Shown: in pieces, positions 22,136 to 32,708 of the stretch
Layout: each line of letters opens with the position of its first letter
Numbering within the stretch: the stretch's first letter is position 1
The notes under the pieces: generated by a model
Told to the model about the DNA's origin: nothing
Databases searched by the model: none
The model's input: the letters and a program-made list of their open reading frames with translations, nothing else
Source: Mesodorylaimus sp. YZB2_4
Lineage: Eukaryota > Nematoda > Enoplea > Dorylaimida > Dorylaimidae
Assembly (NCBI GenBank): GCA_030248295.1
Contig: JASANH010000209.1
Span: forward strand, 806,001-870,000
Direction of reading: 5' to 3'
DNA length: 64,000 nt
Position numbers and translations under genes: made by a program

Positions 22136-24759
22136 TCAATGGGTGTGGGGTGGTGTGAGACCGTCTTTGAACTGACGTTCGTCGTACAAGGCGCGCACGT
22201 TGGCGTGGCGATGGTGATAGCGGGTGAAGGTGAATCTTTTGCGATGGTGTTTCCGACGGTGTCTCAGCGCCTCGAAGCCCAATCCCACGGCCGTGGTCAG
22301 AATAATCGAGCCGATGACGATGTAGACGGCGCAACAAATCATGGCCACGTCGTCGGGATCGTCCACGTGGGGTGCATGGCCGGGCACATAGTCGCCCAGA
22401 CCGATGGTCAGCAGAGTTACCATGTTGAAATAGGCAGACTCGATTATGGACCACCGGCCGCTGCCCTCCATCGCTGTGTGCCAAATGCCCACACCCAGGG
22501 CGAAGTAGCCCAGGAACAAGTACAGACCCACTGCAGCTGGCACGAAATCTTGATCTTCGGCATTGTCACCCAGTGCAGGGGCCTGGAAGAGAAAGCATAT
22601 TCGGCTGCTTCCTGAAACTACATTTTACTCGATGGAATGTTATCTGACCCTGGTGCTCTGACTTTGGTTGCTTTTCTCGCTGGGACTAAATCTGGATGCC
22701 AGACGACTGTAGATGTCTCATAGATGCACGAGCGTGGCCAGCTCGAGATTAGGTCCCGTTTCACAAATGAGAATATGACATTTGGCCCTTATCAGCCGCC
22801 TGACACACTCTTGCAAGGTGTGTAAAATGTGGTTTCAGTCAACTCGATTGAAACACAGGGTGCTGGACTGATGGTGAGACCAGGACCCGTACCACAGAAA
22901 GCATATAGAGGTAGGGCACTACCGTTTGGTAGAGGTAGGGGGGCCAAAAGATAGGATTACCAATTGGTAGCGGGCAGAGGCAGAGACAGGCCTACCGCTG
23001 CCACTAAATGTGGGTAGGGAAAAGATAGAACTACCTGATCTTCGCTGCCAGCAATCCATTACGTTTTTCCGTTAAACTCCGCTAATAAGTCAGCACTTGG
23101 AAGGAAACAGGTTTTTCTACCCATTATCAGTGGCGGCAACACATAAAATAGCAATTGCTGCCGGGGAGAAAGGCTGACATCCTTCCGCATTTAGATAGGT
23201 CGACTACCTTATCCTACCTATTGTCTATCATCCTGTGCATCCGTCCAATCTTTTGCGCGCTCTTTCGTATTGATTTCTTTCCCTATCCGTTAGCTACCCT
23301 CTTCTAGAGCAGGGTAGCCAAATGATAGGGGTAGACATCTACCTCTACAAGCTGGCTCCCTCTAGCTGCTCTTTCTGTGGTACCGGTAAGGGTGAGGATA
23401 GCCCTGTCTCTCCCTCCAGGTAGGCCTACTGTATCTTTGCCAAAAGGTACCCCCTACCTGCTTTCTGTGGTACGGCCTCAGACTATAGTGCCCGGCATCC
23501 GACTCAGGTACCTGTCTGAACTCACTTTGCAGGCGCTGTCCGAGTACGCATTGCACTCCTGCTCATTATCTTGCCAGACGAGTCGTGGATTTTGCTGGGC
23601 TTGGGCGATGGCCTGAGTCTGGCGACGTTTTCGATGCAAGAAGAAGCAGAATCCTCGGTTGAACACGTAGCGAATGCACTTCATGAGAAGTCCGCTGATG
23701 TTGACCAGGAACATGGACATGAGCGGGATGGCGAAGACCGAGTAGAACACGCACACCATGTACCCGGTCTCGGTCACTGGCGCGATGTGCCCGTAGCCTG
23801 AAACAGTGGTCGATGGGCCCTGCAGATGTCCCGCGTGAGATGTGGCTCATGGGGATGTCCCTGCGACACGGGCGTAGCCAACATCGAATAACGGGGCGCA
23901 CAACCCCGGATCACTCAGTGAGGCAATCCGAGGTACATGGGTTCAACTCCTGCTCATGAATCAGGTTTGCATGAGGTCCTCCGCTGTGCACGGTCGGTTT
24001 CTCCGAGACACCCAGAAGGATGCCATTACCGAGGTCATTCAACCCTTGCCAAGAATGACAGCCCCGCACAACACCAAGGGCACGGGTTCAACTCCCGCTC
24101 ATGACAGGTTTTTGCATGAGGTCACCCGCTGCACACGGTCGGTATGCAGCAGACACCTAACAGGGATGCCAGTAATAGGTCTCCAGCTCCGCCAAGAATG
24201 AGGTCCCCAAGGGCACGGGTTCAAGTCCCGCTCCTGACTCCGCTGTACACGGTCGGTTTCCCCGAGTCACTTAATAGGATGCTAGTAACCCCGGGGGTTC
24301 GACTCCCCCTCATGCCTCGGGTTTTTGACTCTAGGACTTACCAACAGTAGTCAATATGGTGGCGGCGAATAGTATTGAACTGGAGATGGTCCAGCCATAA
24401 CTTTTCTGGTCGTTCTTTCGTCCCCGATAAGCTTGTCTACCAAGACTAGCTGTGCGATTGCGAGCATAGGCGATGGCGTCGTGATAGCTTTGCAAGTATG
24501 TCCATATCTCTTTGATGGCCACGTGGGGGTCCTCGTCTGCATTTTGGGCGCAGTACTGCGTGATCAAGACGGTAGTCAGCTCCCTGTGGTCCTCGATCAG
24601 CTTGGCCAGTATCTGCATGTCGTGCAGTCGTTGTTCCTCGTCGGCCAGTTCGATGTATCGCATAAGGAATGCCCCGCCAACGATGTAACCGCAGATAATT
24701 ATGCAGAATCCGATATGCGAGAAGAGGATGCTGGACAGGAATTTCACGACTTTGCCCAT
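22136..24759 (-). CDS. Two-pore-domain (K2P/TWiK-type) potassium channel
   Basis: A leak K+ channel subunit of the plasma membrane. Exons: about 24759-24342, 23797-23526, 22582-22136; 378 residues. The first ATG in frame is at 24759. The frame continues upstream to an AG at 24793, so a further 5' exon is possible. TM1 is SSILFSHIGFCIIICGYIVG. An extracellular cap helix follows. Pore loop 1 has the filter TTVGYG (about residues 136-141), built across the exon 1-2 junction. TM2 and TM3 flank an Arg/Lys-rich cytosolic loop. Pore loop 2 has TIGLGD; the GYG then GLG pair is normal for K2P channels. TM4 is followed by a short basic tail rich in His. Length is at the short end for K2P. Intron 1 holds tandem tRNA-like repeats, and intron 2 a TIR element. 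Confidence 0.93.
22612..22838. repeat. Inverted pair of the 17-bp motif
   Basis: CTGAAACTACATTTTAC at 22612-22628 faces GTAAAATGTGGTTTCAG at 22822-22838. The unit is 227 bp long, with the motif as its terminal inverted repeats. It lies in K2P intron 2, starting about 30 bp upstream of exon 3 in transcription order. Confidence 0.75.
22887..23475. mobile_element. TIR-bounded non-autonomous element
   Basis: The left end CCGTACCACAGAAAGCA and the right end TGCTTTCTGTGGTACGG (nearly complementary) bound 589 bp. Internally there are further inverted blocks, such as CTCTTTCTGTGGTACCGG at about 23,366, and GGTAGGG/CCCTACC repeats. There is no coding capacity. A target-site duplication is not obvious. 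It lies in K2P intron 2. Confidence 0.75.
23920..24330 (+). repeat. Tandem tRNA-like repeat in K2P intron 1
   Basis: At least three units of about 130-160 bp share GCACACGGTCGGT(T/A), CACGGGTTCAACTCCCGCTC or close variants (B-box-like), and GGATGCCA(T/G)TA. B-box-like cores are at about 24,083, 24,219 and 24,295. The orientation is opposite to the host gene. Confidence 0.7.
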
Positions 24760-26355
24760 CTCGATGCCGAATCTAGACCCAATGGCTGTCACCTACCGCA
24801 CGAGCTGGCTGGCTATAATGCCCCGAGGCCAGTACAATGGCGGGCTGAGGGGTCCATTAAGTGCTCGGCGACGTGATTGTGTCCGAGATTATTGATTAGA
24901 TTAGACTGTGCCATAATTGCTGGGTCGGCATGGCCACCAATGCAATCGCTAATCACGACGGCTCCTTGGAATTGATGCTATTCCTACTCAAATATGACGT
25001 GCACACGGGGTCTGAATTGGCGGGCTGAGTGGACCAGTCGTTCGATGTCACTTCGCACAAACACTCGTCATCGATCGAGTGCTGGCGAAATCAGCCTCCC
25101 AGTGCCAGGCGGACTCGCCTTCGCCCCCCCCCCCCCCCCCTACGTTCTATGGACACCAGGTGTAGGTGCACAGACCACAGTCATTGGTACTGCGCCCCGA
25201 GGTAGCCTAGCGACCATCGCCGAGCTGGACTACCAAACACGCCGGACAAAAGAGGCACTGTTTCGAAACTTGACAGCGTGGAGGGAAAAGCTAGTTTTCT
25301 GGCACGAAGCGACCAAGAATCGATGTACTTTTGTGAACTGGGCCAATGGCGGGGGGTTGAGAAAGAGATCACAAGTTTCATTCTGGAGCCATGAGCGAAC
25401 TTTGTTTTCCGATGTCGACACGTTAGATGGCAGATGCTTGGTGCGGCCGGCTAAGCGAAACTCAGAACTGACCAGAGGCCCTGCTGGCCGAAGCTGCATA
25501 TCTAAGATGAGGGGCCACTACTAATCAGTGAAATATCAAAATAGTGGTTTCATGCTGGGTTTTTGGAGCACTGAGTCTCGCGGGGCTTTTGCTGCAGAAT
25601 CTATCGATTAGGGCGCATTCGAGTAGTGTCTACAAGTGTCAATAAGATTGTCGTTTGCCTATTTACACGCAAAATTTTTACAGGGTGGGCCATAAGTCTT
25701 GTAACAAGTCGGTTTCCAACTCTCATGGAAACTTGTAGTCTTCGAGACCTGATATTTGTGAACATCCTGATTGCAACCCCTCCAAATATACTATGCCCAC
25801 AGTAATAGGCATGGACTGTGCTCTCTGGCCGATCGGTGCACTGGTTCAGGGAGCCGGTCTGCCTCTCCCAAGTCGGGACTGGCGCGAGACCAAGAGCGAG
25901 GTCGAGGTCGAGTGTCCGGTTTGGTTTGCGGGCATCGACAGAGAACTGAACTGCTCTGCGAGCACTTCGGTCCCACATCTGTCAGAACCCCTTCGACGGA
26001 TGAGGCGTGCGGTTGCCCCCCTGCCTGGGCTCATTCCTGTGGCTCGAGCCATCCTCTGGGCAGCCATAGGGCGAGCCAAGGATTTCATTATTCTTGCCAA
26101 CCTTGCCATGCCACAGCCGAACTGGGACCTTTACACTCAATTAGAAAGAGCCTAGCACACTGTCCCACTTTACAATGTCAAGTGTCAGCCGTGTTTCAGG
26201 AACTGGCTGCCAAAGTCGTCCTTGCAGCTGCTGAAGGCAGTCGGTTCCGAAGTTTCGGGACTAGTTGGTACGCGTCGGCATTGCAAGGTGGGCAAGGGAT
26301 CTCGACGGAAAGGGAGTCAGGTTATCTGAGTCGAGTCTGTGTTGAAGGAGGAATA
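24760..26355. other. Intergenic, no supported gene
   Basis: The stretch contains a C14-type homopolymer at about 25,126-25,140 and several overlapping open frames on both strands without family features. The K2P 5' end or the first exon of the next gene may extend into it. I do not recognise anything else. Confidence 0.5.
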
Positions 26356-27435
26356 ATGGGCGACGATATGTTGAAGGGGCTGTCGTCGAGTCGACGACCG
26401 TTTCGAACTGGTAAGATGTGATCGGGGTGCGCCTGTTTGTCTAACCTGCAACTATTTCAGGTGGGGGGGGGGGCCAAGAACAAGCACAACGGATGTGCCA
26501 AAGCGGCGCTTAAAATCGACAAACGTTGTGGAAGTGGACGGAAATCGCATTGCGCTCACGAGGCAAGGCTTGGAACCTTTTTCCGCTGTCCCCGCTTAAT
26601 CTGTCTTTTTTTTAGACCGGCCGCACGTACCCGAACTGATCTGGTACAATCCGTCCTCGCCCAATCCGTATTTCGCCATGGAGCTTGTCCTCGTTGGACG
26701 ACCTGCACAGTTGGTGCTCAACATCAAACGCTTCTCGATCAGCTCGATCGTACACCCGGCTGTTCAATGACTGAAGGCGTTAGTCAAATGCACGAAGCAG
26801 GCGTCATCCATCGAGCAAGTTGGGTGATTCCAAATCGGGAGGTTCGACTTATCAACTCTCCTTCAGGCCAATTTCATGATTGGTTGTTTCGTTGAGGCGA
26901 CTCATCGTGTCTTTCTGACCGTCGGCCTGGCGCGTGCCTTTCGCTTGCCAAACGGCGACTTAATTCCAGCACGAAAGCGACAACGGAATGTAAGTGCCAC
27001 TGTCAGGCTTCTGTTCAAGTGCATGATTCACGTGGTTTCAGGGAGCTCGGACGTGGTGGCGATTTGGTCTCCCTGCTATACAGCATCGTGGCAATACGAC
27101 TCGGCCGCCCGCCCCGGGCACTGCCATCGATCGGCCGCAGGTGAAGAACATGAAAGAAGAGATCGCGATAGGAAAGCTGTGCGAGTCGATGCCAGCCGCG
27201 TTTACCCAGTTCGGTCAGTAAGTGAAAAGGACGGGCGTCGATGGCGAGTATGGGCCCTGTTTGCAGGCGCGGCGACGAGCCTTTATACCACATGCTCGAC
27301 CAGCTGTTGCAGCAGATCGTGATCTTCAACGACATCGATTCCGATGGCCCTTTCGACTGGGAAGAGCACTTGGTGCGCGTGCTGCAGGAAGATGGCGCCT
27401 TCTGCGAGAGCAGCCGTCTGCCTCGTGGCCAATAA
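26356..27435 (+). CDS. Uncharacterised multi-exon gene, possibly disrupted
   Basis: I do not recognise this gene. Protein-like blocks separated by plausible short introns are: 26356-about 26419 (MGDDMLKGLSSSRRPFRTG then GTAAGA); from 26461 after TTTCAG, a G11 run then STTDVPKRRLKSTNVVEVDG; from about 26621 after a T-tract AG, RPHVPELIWYNPSSPNPYFA and MELVLVGRPAQLVLNIKRFS; a continuation LKALVKCTKQASSIEQ; from 26868 ANFMIGCFVEATHRVFLTVG, ending at GTAAGT 26989; a block from about 27042; and from 27270 LYHMLDQLLQQIVIFNDIDS to a stop at 27433-27435. Two problems remain: the G11 tract leaves adjoining blocks in different frames, and an in-frame TGA separates IVHPAVQ from LKALVK. Either there are homopolymer errors and mis-set junctions, or this is a decaying gene. 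The last exon is rich in acidic residues (FDWEEHLVRVLQED). Confidence 0.4.
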
Positions 27436-28870
27436 GATGAGCAAGGGGAAGGAGATAATTAGGATCAGGTCTTGGATTTCTGATTGTGAGATTTTGGCTA
27501 GTTTTGGATTCCAGATCACTTTCGTGTCACTGGGGGCGAGATGGTGAGGAGGTGGTGGTGTTGGCGGGATGTCAAGTACCATCAAGAGCAAGCGATCTTG
27601 ATGAAAAGTGATCTTGTTATCTGAGTCGAGTAGGAGGAATGATGAGGAGTCCGAATCGAATCCGTTGGCTGGCGGTGATCTGCTATACATAATTAATTCG
27701 TCGACAGGTTGACCCCGAATCGGGTCAGGTACTTTCGGGTCTGGTCAGATCGGGTCACTTTTTTAAAGATCAGGTCCAACGGCTAAAAATACAGCAATTT
27801 TGCAAGTTACTACTATTAGCAGCTACACAAACCTTTTAACAGCTGTTCGACTCCTGGATTTGCAGGACTTAATGCATGCATGCATAGTCTTTCATTCCAT
27901 TTTTTCATTCTGCATAACTTCCAAGAATGTCAGACAAATTGTAAGCTGTGAGAATGACAAATTTTTCTGAGTAATTCCTGCAAAGGCAAGGGTCCATATG
28001 TGAGAGTTCTCATAAACATTCTTGTCAACTCTGGTGAATGAGTGGGACTTGATAATTTTCAGCAGGTTGTAGGGGTATCTACAATCACATTTGATTCCTG
28101 AATATGTCATAACTTCCCGGGTATACCTGGCTGGAAGAGCAATATAGTCTGTGCCCAAACACCAAATCTGCATCAATACTAACCCCTTGACCAACATCCA
28201 TGTTAGCATTGCAGAACAGTTTGCTGTGCTCAAAAGTCACAGGTACCCTCACATTCCTTCATCAATAGTGGAGGTTCTGACTGCAGCTAGTGCCCAGCAC
28301 ATGTGATTTTGTAAGCAATATCTTTTGTGAAGACTTGATGCAACTCTAACGTGGGGTTCATTTAGGTATTTCAGCCTGTCACTGACTCCAAGTTATGACA
28401 GCGTTGTCTCTATTATTCACGCCTATTATTCGGGTTGGTAATCTTGTCTCGAGTGGACAGACCCTAGTCGCTTTCAGGTCTACTAAGGTTTTCAAAAATT
28501 ATTAAAGCGCTATTGTGGGAAATATGAAGGAATGCTATTGTATTTACTAAGGGTAAGAAAAGATGAAAATGTTGTTGTGTTATGTTATAACTATACGCCG
28601 GCTATGCGTATATCCGTAACCTAACCTTGCCTATCCCAAACCTAGTACGATGCCACCACTTAGATTTATTGGGTAACCTAAGAAACCCTAAATCCCCTCG
28701 TCTGCACACGCTCCTTCCTCTCGATGGTACCCGTGGACCAGAGACGTGCCCTCAGCGCTCCAACGGTAAGGGGCTATGCCTAAAGAAAGCCCTCACCAAC
28801 CTCACTGACCCCTCTTACCTGCACTCCAACACCAACTCTCCGCTGCTCCTCGTCGCCCAACACCGCCACA
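27436..28870. other. Gene-poor AT-rich stretch
   Basis: I support no gene here. A minus-strand open frame at 27892-28233 (113 codons) has no recognisable family. Its Cys/Leu-rich composition could be chance or a transposon relic. Confidence 0.4.
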
Positions 28871-28885
28871 CCTGAACACCAGAAC

Positions 28886-29225
28886 GTGGTCGCTCGCCGG
28901 AAATCGTCGAACTCCCACGCCGATCGGATCGCCCGCACGGAAATCGTCGGCAGCACCGATCTTCCTCCCGACGGAAATCGTCGGTCGCACCACGTCGCCG
29001 GAAGTCGTCGTCCGCGGCACAGTACACCTGTCGCTCCTCACCAAAAACACAACGTGTCCGTTCGCCGGAAGTCGTCGAACGAGCCACGCCGATCAGATCG
29101 CCCGCACGGAAATCGTCGGCAGCACCGATCTTCCTCCCGACGGAAATCGTCGGTCGCACTACGTCGCCGGAAGTCGTCGTCCGTAGCACAGTACGCCTGG
29201 TCTTCCTCACCAAAAAAAACACAAC
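28886..29225. repeat. GC-rich duplicated ~170-bp unit with internal short repeats
   Basis: Two copies, about 28,888-29,054 and 29,058-29,222, are nearly identical. Each is itself built of repeated (C)CGGAA(A/G)TCGTCG blocks separated by GATCGCCCGCAC, CACCGATCTTCCTCCCGA and ACGTCG. All frames stay open over long distances on both strands. It contrasts strongly in base composition with the AT-rich stretch to its left. No protein family is recognised. Confidence 0.8.
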
Positions 29226-30407
29226 GCAAACTCGAAAACAACTGAATCTTTCCTTAACCTTTTCTTTTAACTGTAACTGACCAAGCTGTACAAAATCAGG
29301 CACAGTGCACCAAAAGGCGGGTCATCATCATCCTCAATCCTCCAATCATGTCACATCCTTCGGGGTCTTCACCGGTAACGAGCGCCATCTGGTTCGTCCT
29401 CGAGCGCCCCCTGTCCGCTGGTCTCGATCTCCTCCGAGGTGGTCGCTGGTCGACGTCTGGCGCACGTGAACGCCACCCGCTGGGCTCGAGGTCGCAGCGA
29501 GGCCCAATGCTGAGGCGGCGAGTATGTCCCGACGGCAGCACGTGCTCCGTCCAGGCTCACCACACTCGGCATAGGCACCGCTCGTGCCGTTCACGCCGAC
29601 CCCGGCCCCGTATCCGCCACTCGACCCAAGTGTTGTCCACCTGATGTCCGCCGACCATTGTCCACTGTTCTATATTTACGACCTTGTTTTGATCGTCCAG
29701 GCCGCCGCTAATCCGTTTGTTTGCGCCAAATTCGAATCGTCCATGGGCGGGAAGACTAGCTTACTGTACCAGAATGGCACATTCGCAACAAAAATTTGCG
29801 TGCGTAAAATAAGATGTGTCCATCGAAACATTTGTAACGAAGTTTGATTTCGAGGGAAGGGTCAAACTAGCGTTAGATCAACAGACGAATGGCTTACCCA
29901 ATGAGCGCTGGCCGTATGGGTGAAACCGTTGCCGGTGTCCCGTCATAATGCGTCCTCATCATAAAGCGTCCGGCCGGACTCATTATGACGTCATAATGAG
30001 TCCGGCCGGACGCATTATAATTGGCCAGCGGTCATCATAATGCGACCACGAAACATTGCAAGGAAGCGGGAGTCGAATTTGCGTCGCACCAAGTCACGTC
30101 AAGTACGGAAAATACTCTGCTCGAACACACGAGTCGGCCGCCTTAAATAGCCGGTCGGCCGTGCACGAAACAATAGGATCACGCCACAGGCAGGTTCCAA
30201 ACCACTCCAAGATAAACACAGGCCTATGGCAATACATTAAAATCTAGTAAGAGAACAACACACGTGCCGCAAGGTGCAAAGGTCTAGGATCACTTGCACC
30301 CAACAGCTGGCCCAGGGCCAAGGGAGCCTCCGCCAGAGAAGACTGGAGGTCAAGTAACCTTATCACATACGCCGGGGGGGGTCCGTATGCGATCGACCCT
30401 GATCGCA
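29226..30407. other. Intergenic; contains a 48-bp palindrome
   Basis: Apart from the palindrome at 29966-30013, I see nothing firm. An open frame at 29584-29847 reads without family signal. Overlapping frames on both strands at 29,300-29,600 reflect high GC. Confidence 0.45.
29966..30013. repeat. Perfect 48-bp palindrome
   Basis: The half-site GCGTCCGGCCGG then ACTCATTATGAC is followed at once by its exact reverse complement, with no spacer. Flanking copies of CATAATGCG(T/A)CC at about 29,944 and 30,036 suggest that it is the centre of a larger, imperfect inverted structure. Confidence 0.95.
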
Positions 30408-31445
30408 TCATAGCTGATAACGCTTGGTCTTGGCCGGATTGCATCGCAACTGTCGACCACCTGAGCTTTCTCTTGACCACTGCGTTGGTTCTGCGGCAGA
30501 TGTTTTCGGCTTGACCTTGATTGTGGCTGGCGTCGTCTGGTTCAACGTCCTTGACACGTCCAAGGGGGCTGGTCGCCCTGTATCAGCCGCTGGTTCTGTG
30601 CTTTCCTCGGGTACCTGACGAATGTCGGCCTGAGGTCCATTTGATGTCGACAGCTCCATTGGTGTTGATGGCGTCCTGAAATCCGGCGAGTCCCTCCCTG
30701 CCCCTGTCGGTCCTTCCCACACACCCTCAGTCCCTGACTGTTGCTCGATAGGTGCTTGGGGTTGCAATTCTACCGGTTGTGGCAGCGGGGCTTTCCTGAT
30801 GGGATCGCCTGTCATTTTAGCGTCGGGTATCATGAGTTCATCATCGTCGTCCTCGTCCTCTGCTTGGGGTGGTACTTCCCAAGGTGCGTAGCACTTTTCA
30901 GTCGGTTGTTATGTACCAGCTGGTTGTTAGCTGTGGGTAGTGTCCACAGACGGATCACGCTGTCCACTGAATTTGGCTTTGCGACTATGATGTACGGTCC
31001 ATCCCACTTCGGCTTCAACTTTGCGCCTACTCCTTTTGGGACCGTTTGGAGCCATACCAGGCTACCGACCGCAAGTTCACTTGATTCACGTCCTTTGTCG
31101 TAGTGTTTCTTTTCTCTCTTGGGCTTCCATCATGCTTCGCCGAATTATATCCTTCATCGCATTCAAACCTGCTGCAATATTGTCTGCTTAGTCTTTGGCG
31201 CTTTGTGCTTCAACGGGCTGCACTGAGAGTTCTCCCGGGATCATTGGCTCCTTTCCAAACAAAATTTTATATGGGGAATATTTGATAGATGACTGTACTG
31301 ATGACCGGTAAGCGAACAGAATGAAAGGTATGGCCATGTCCCAGTCCTGGCCGAATTGATGAATGTCCTGTGTCGACCGGGATGTATCTACATCACTCTC
31401 CAATATCACACCTTCATGGTGTAACCCTCGTGCCTGGTCGACCAT
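30408..31445 (-). pseudogene. Decayed Ty3/gypsy-type integrase fragment
   Basis: The minus strand encodes the C-terminal half of a retrotransposon integrase. At 31,445-31,190 the motif AIPFILFAYRSSVQSS is the typical end of the catalytic core. At 31,140-30,900 KHYDKGRESSEL, LVWLQTV, KPKWDGPYIIVA and VHNNRLK form the C-terminal binding domain. From about 30,880 an acidic, then Pro/Thr-rich tail runs to a stop. The frame is interrupted by a stop after AQSAKD, by a shift near the run AGAAAAGAAA, and by another shift at CTGAAAAGTG, so the copy is inactive as read. No gag, reverse transcriptase or LTR was recognised nearby. It is either a 5'-truncated or an internally deleted copy. Confidence 0.8.
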
Positions 31446-31565
31446 GGCTAGTGGGAGAGAGTAATCGATACTCTCCCCTGGCTGGGAGACGTCAAACCGT
31501 CGGGTTGATGTTTCAGCCGGAGGTATAGTCGCAATACTTGCCTCCTACGCCTGCTAGGCTTGGTT
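31440..31565 (-). repeat. Hairpin element, inverted copy
   Basis: Read on the plus strand: GAGAGTAATCGATACTCTCC, CTGGCTGGGAGACGTC, then GGGTTGATGTTTCAGCC and GGTATAGTCGCAATACTTGCC. This is the complement of the blocks at 3545-3670, in the same order. It abuts the start of the integrase fragment. Confidence 0.75.
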
Positions 31566-32708
31566 ACTATGGCAGACCCATGGAAACCAGTGCTGGTCCC
31601 AACGGTGGCTTGTCTGAGTAGTCTTCTGTTTCATTCTTTGATTCATGGAACTGAATTATCATAGGACGCTGGCTTACGACAGTCAGCATGTCAGTGTGAC
31701 CGACAGATGAACACCCTCAAGCCATGATCGCTAGCGCATGAGCAGAACCAAGCCACAGTAGAAGCAAAGAGCAAGGACAGCATTGCACATTGGCACAACC
31801 CCCATCCACCCCACGACGCCTTGCAGTTCGAGTGTACTTTGCACTTTGTCTCACCTCCTTCATGTCATTCACTCCCGTCCTTGACCCCCTTTACCAATCA
31901 ATACACAGAACAAGGTGCAGAGCGCAGTTGGCCGAGCAGTCAATGTAAATACAGGCCTAGACTACGCCTATGCTCTCTTTTGAACAAGTGCCGACAAGTG
32001 TTCCAGCTTATCTTCACCCAGCACAGTGCCCTAACTTCTTTCTACCAGCAATGCATTTGCGTCATTGTGGCCCCCTCTGTCGTTCATTGAAAGCAGTCAC
32101 CTTAAAAACGATCTGCTTGCTTATTAATTACTTACGCTGATACTGATGTCCATATGTGGAGTGCGTGCGTAATTTGTATGATTTATGAGTCGTTCGCTGC
32201 AGCCTCGGCCTATCTATCGCGTTCCAGGATCCCTGTTTTCTGTTATGAAATTCTATGATTCAGATTCATCAAAAAGTAATTTTTCTTTAATTTAACAAAA
32301 TATTTGGGAGATTTTTGAGCTTATTTTCTTATTAAAGGCTCTAAACGACGAATGTTCCTTTAATTTCATAAGGATTATCTTAGGAATTCGGAATCTGAAA
32401 CTTAAAATTACCGCCATGGCTGATTTGAAGTGTGCGCTTTCCGTTAGTCAGTAGTTTGATAAATTTTCGCGGTCGAAGCCGGTTGGGTCGTTTGATAGGC
32501 CCGCCATTTGTGCTTTTATTCCTTATAGAATTGGTTGGATCGATAAAATCTTTGCTGTGAATCTAAACCGTTTTCGTCTCGTATCTCGCGCTTGAGATTT
32601 CCAGGAGCGAAAGTAGGAAATGTACGATTCCTGAACATGACAGCGAGTACACTGTATTGTACGACTTTTTTTTTAGATTTACTGGTCGATAAATATACAA
32701 TCGGCAGG
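31566..32708. other. Intergenic upstream of OGDH
   Basis: No gene is supported. The AT-rich segment at about 32,260-32,420 and the sequence up to the ATG at 32709 probably contain the OGDH promoter and 5' UTR. Confidence 0.45.

Noticed and set aside
24994..25524. 176-codon plus-strand open frame
   Set aside because: It passes through a C14 homopolymer, has no recognisable domain and overlaps other open frames. I could not link it to neighbouring exons.
26768..26771. Selenocysteine reading of the in-frame TGA in the unknown gene
   Set aside because: No SECIS-like element was recognised and the surrounding gene model is uncertain. Intron mis-placement or decay is simpler.
28815..29303. 162-codon minus-strand open frame
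   Set aside because: It is produced by the GC-rich nested repeat, which is open in several frames. No protein family is visible.
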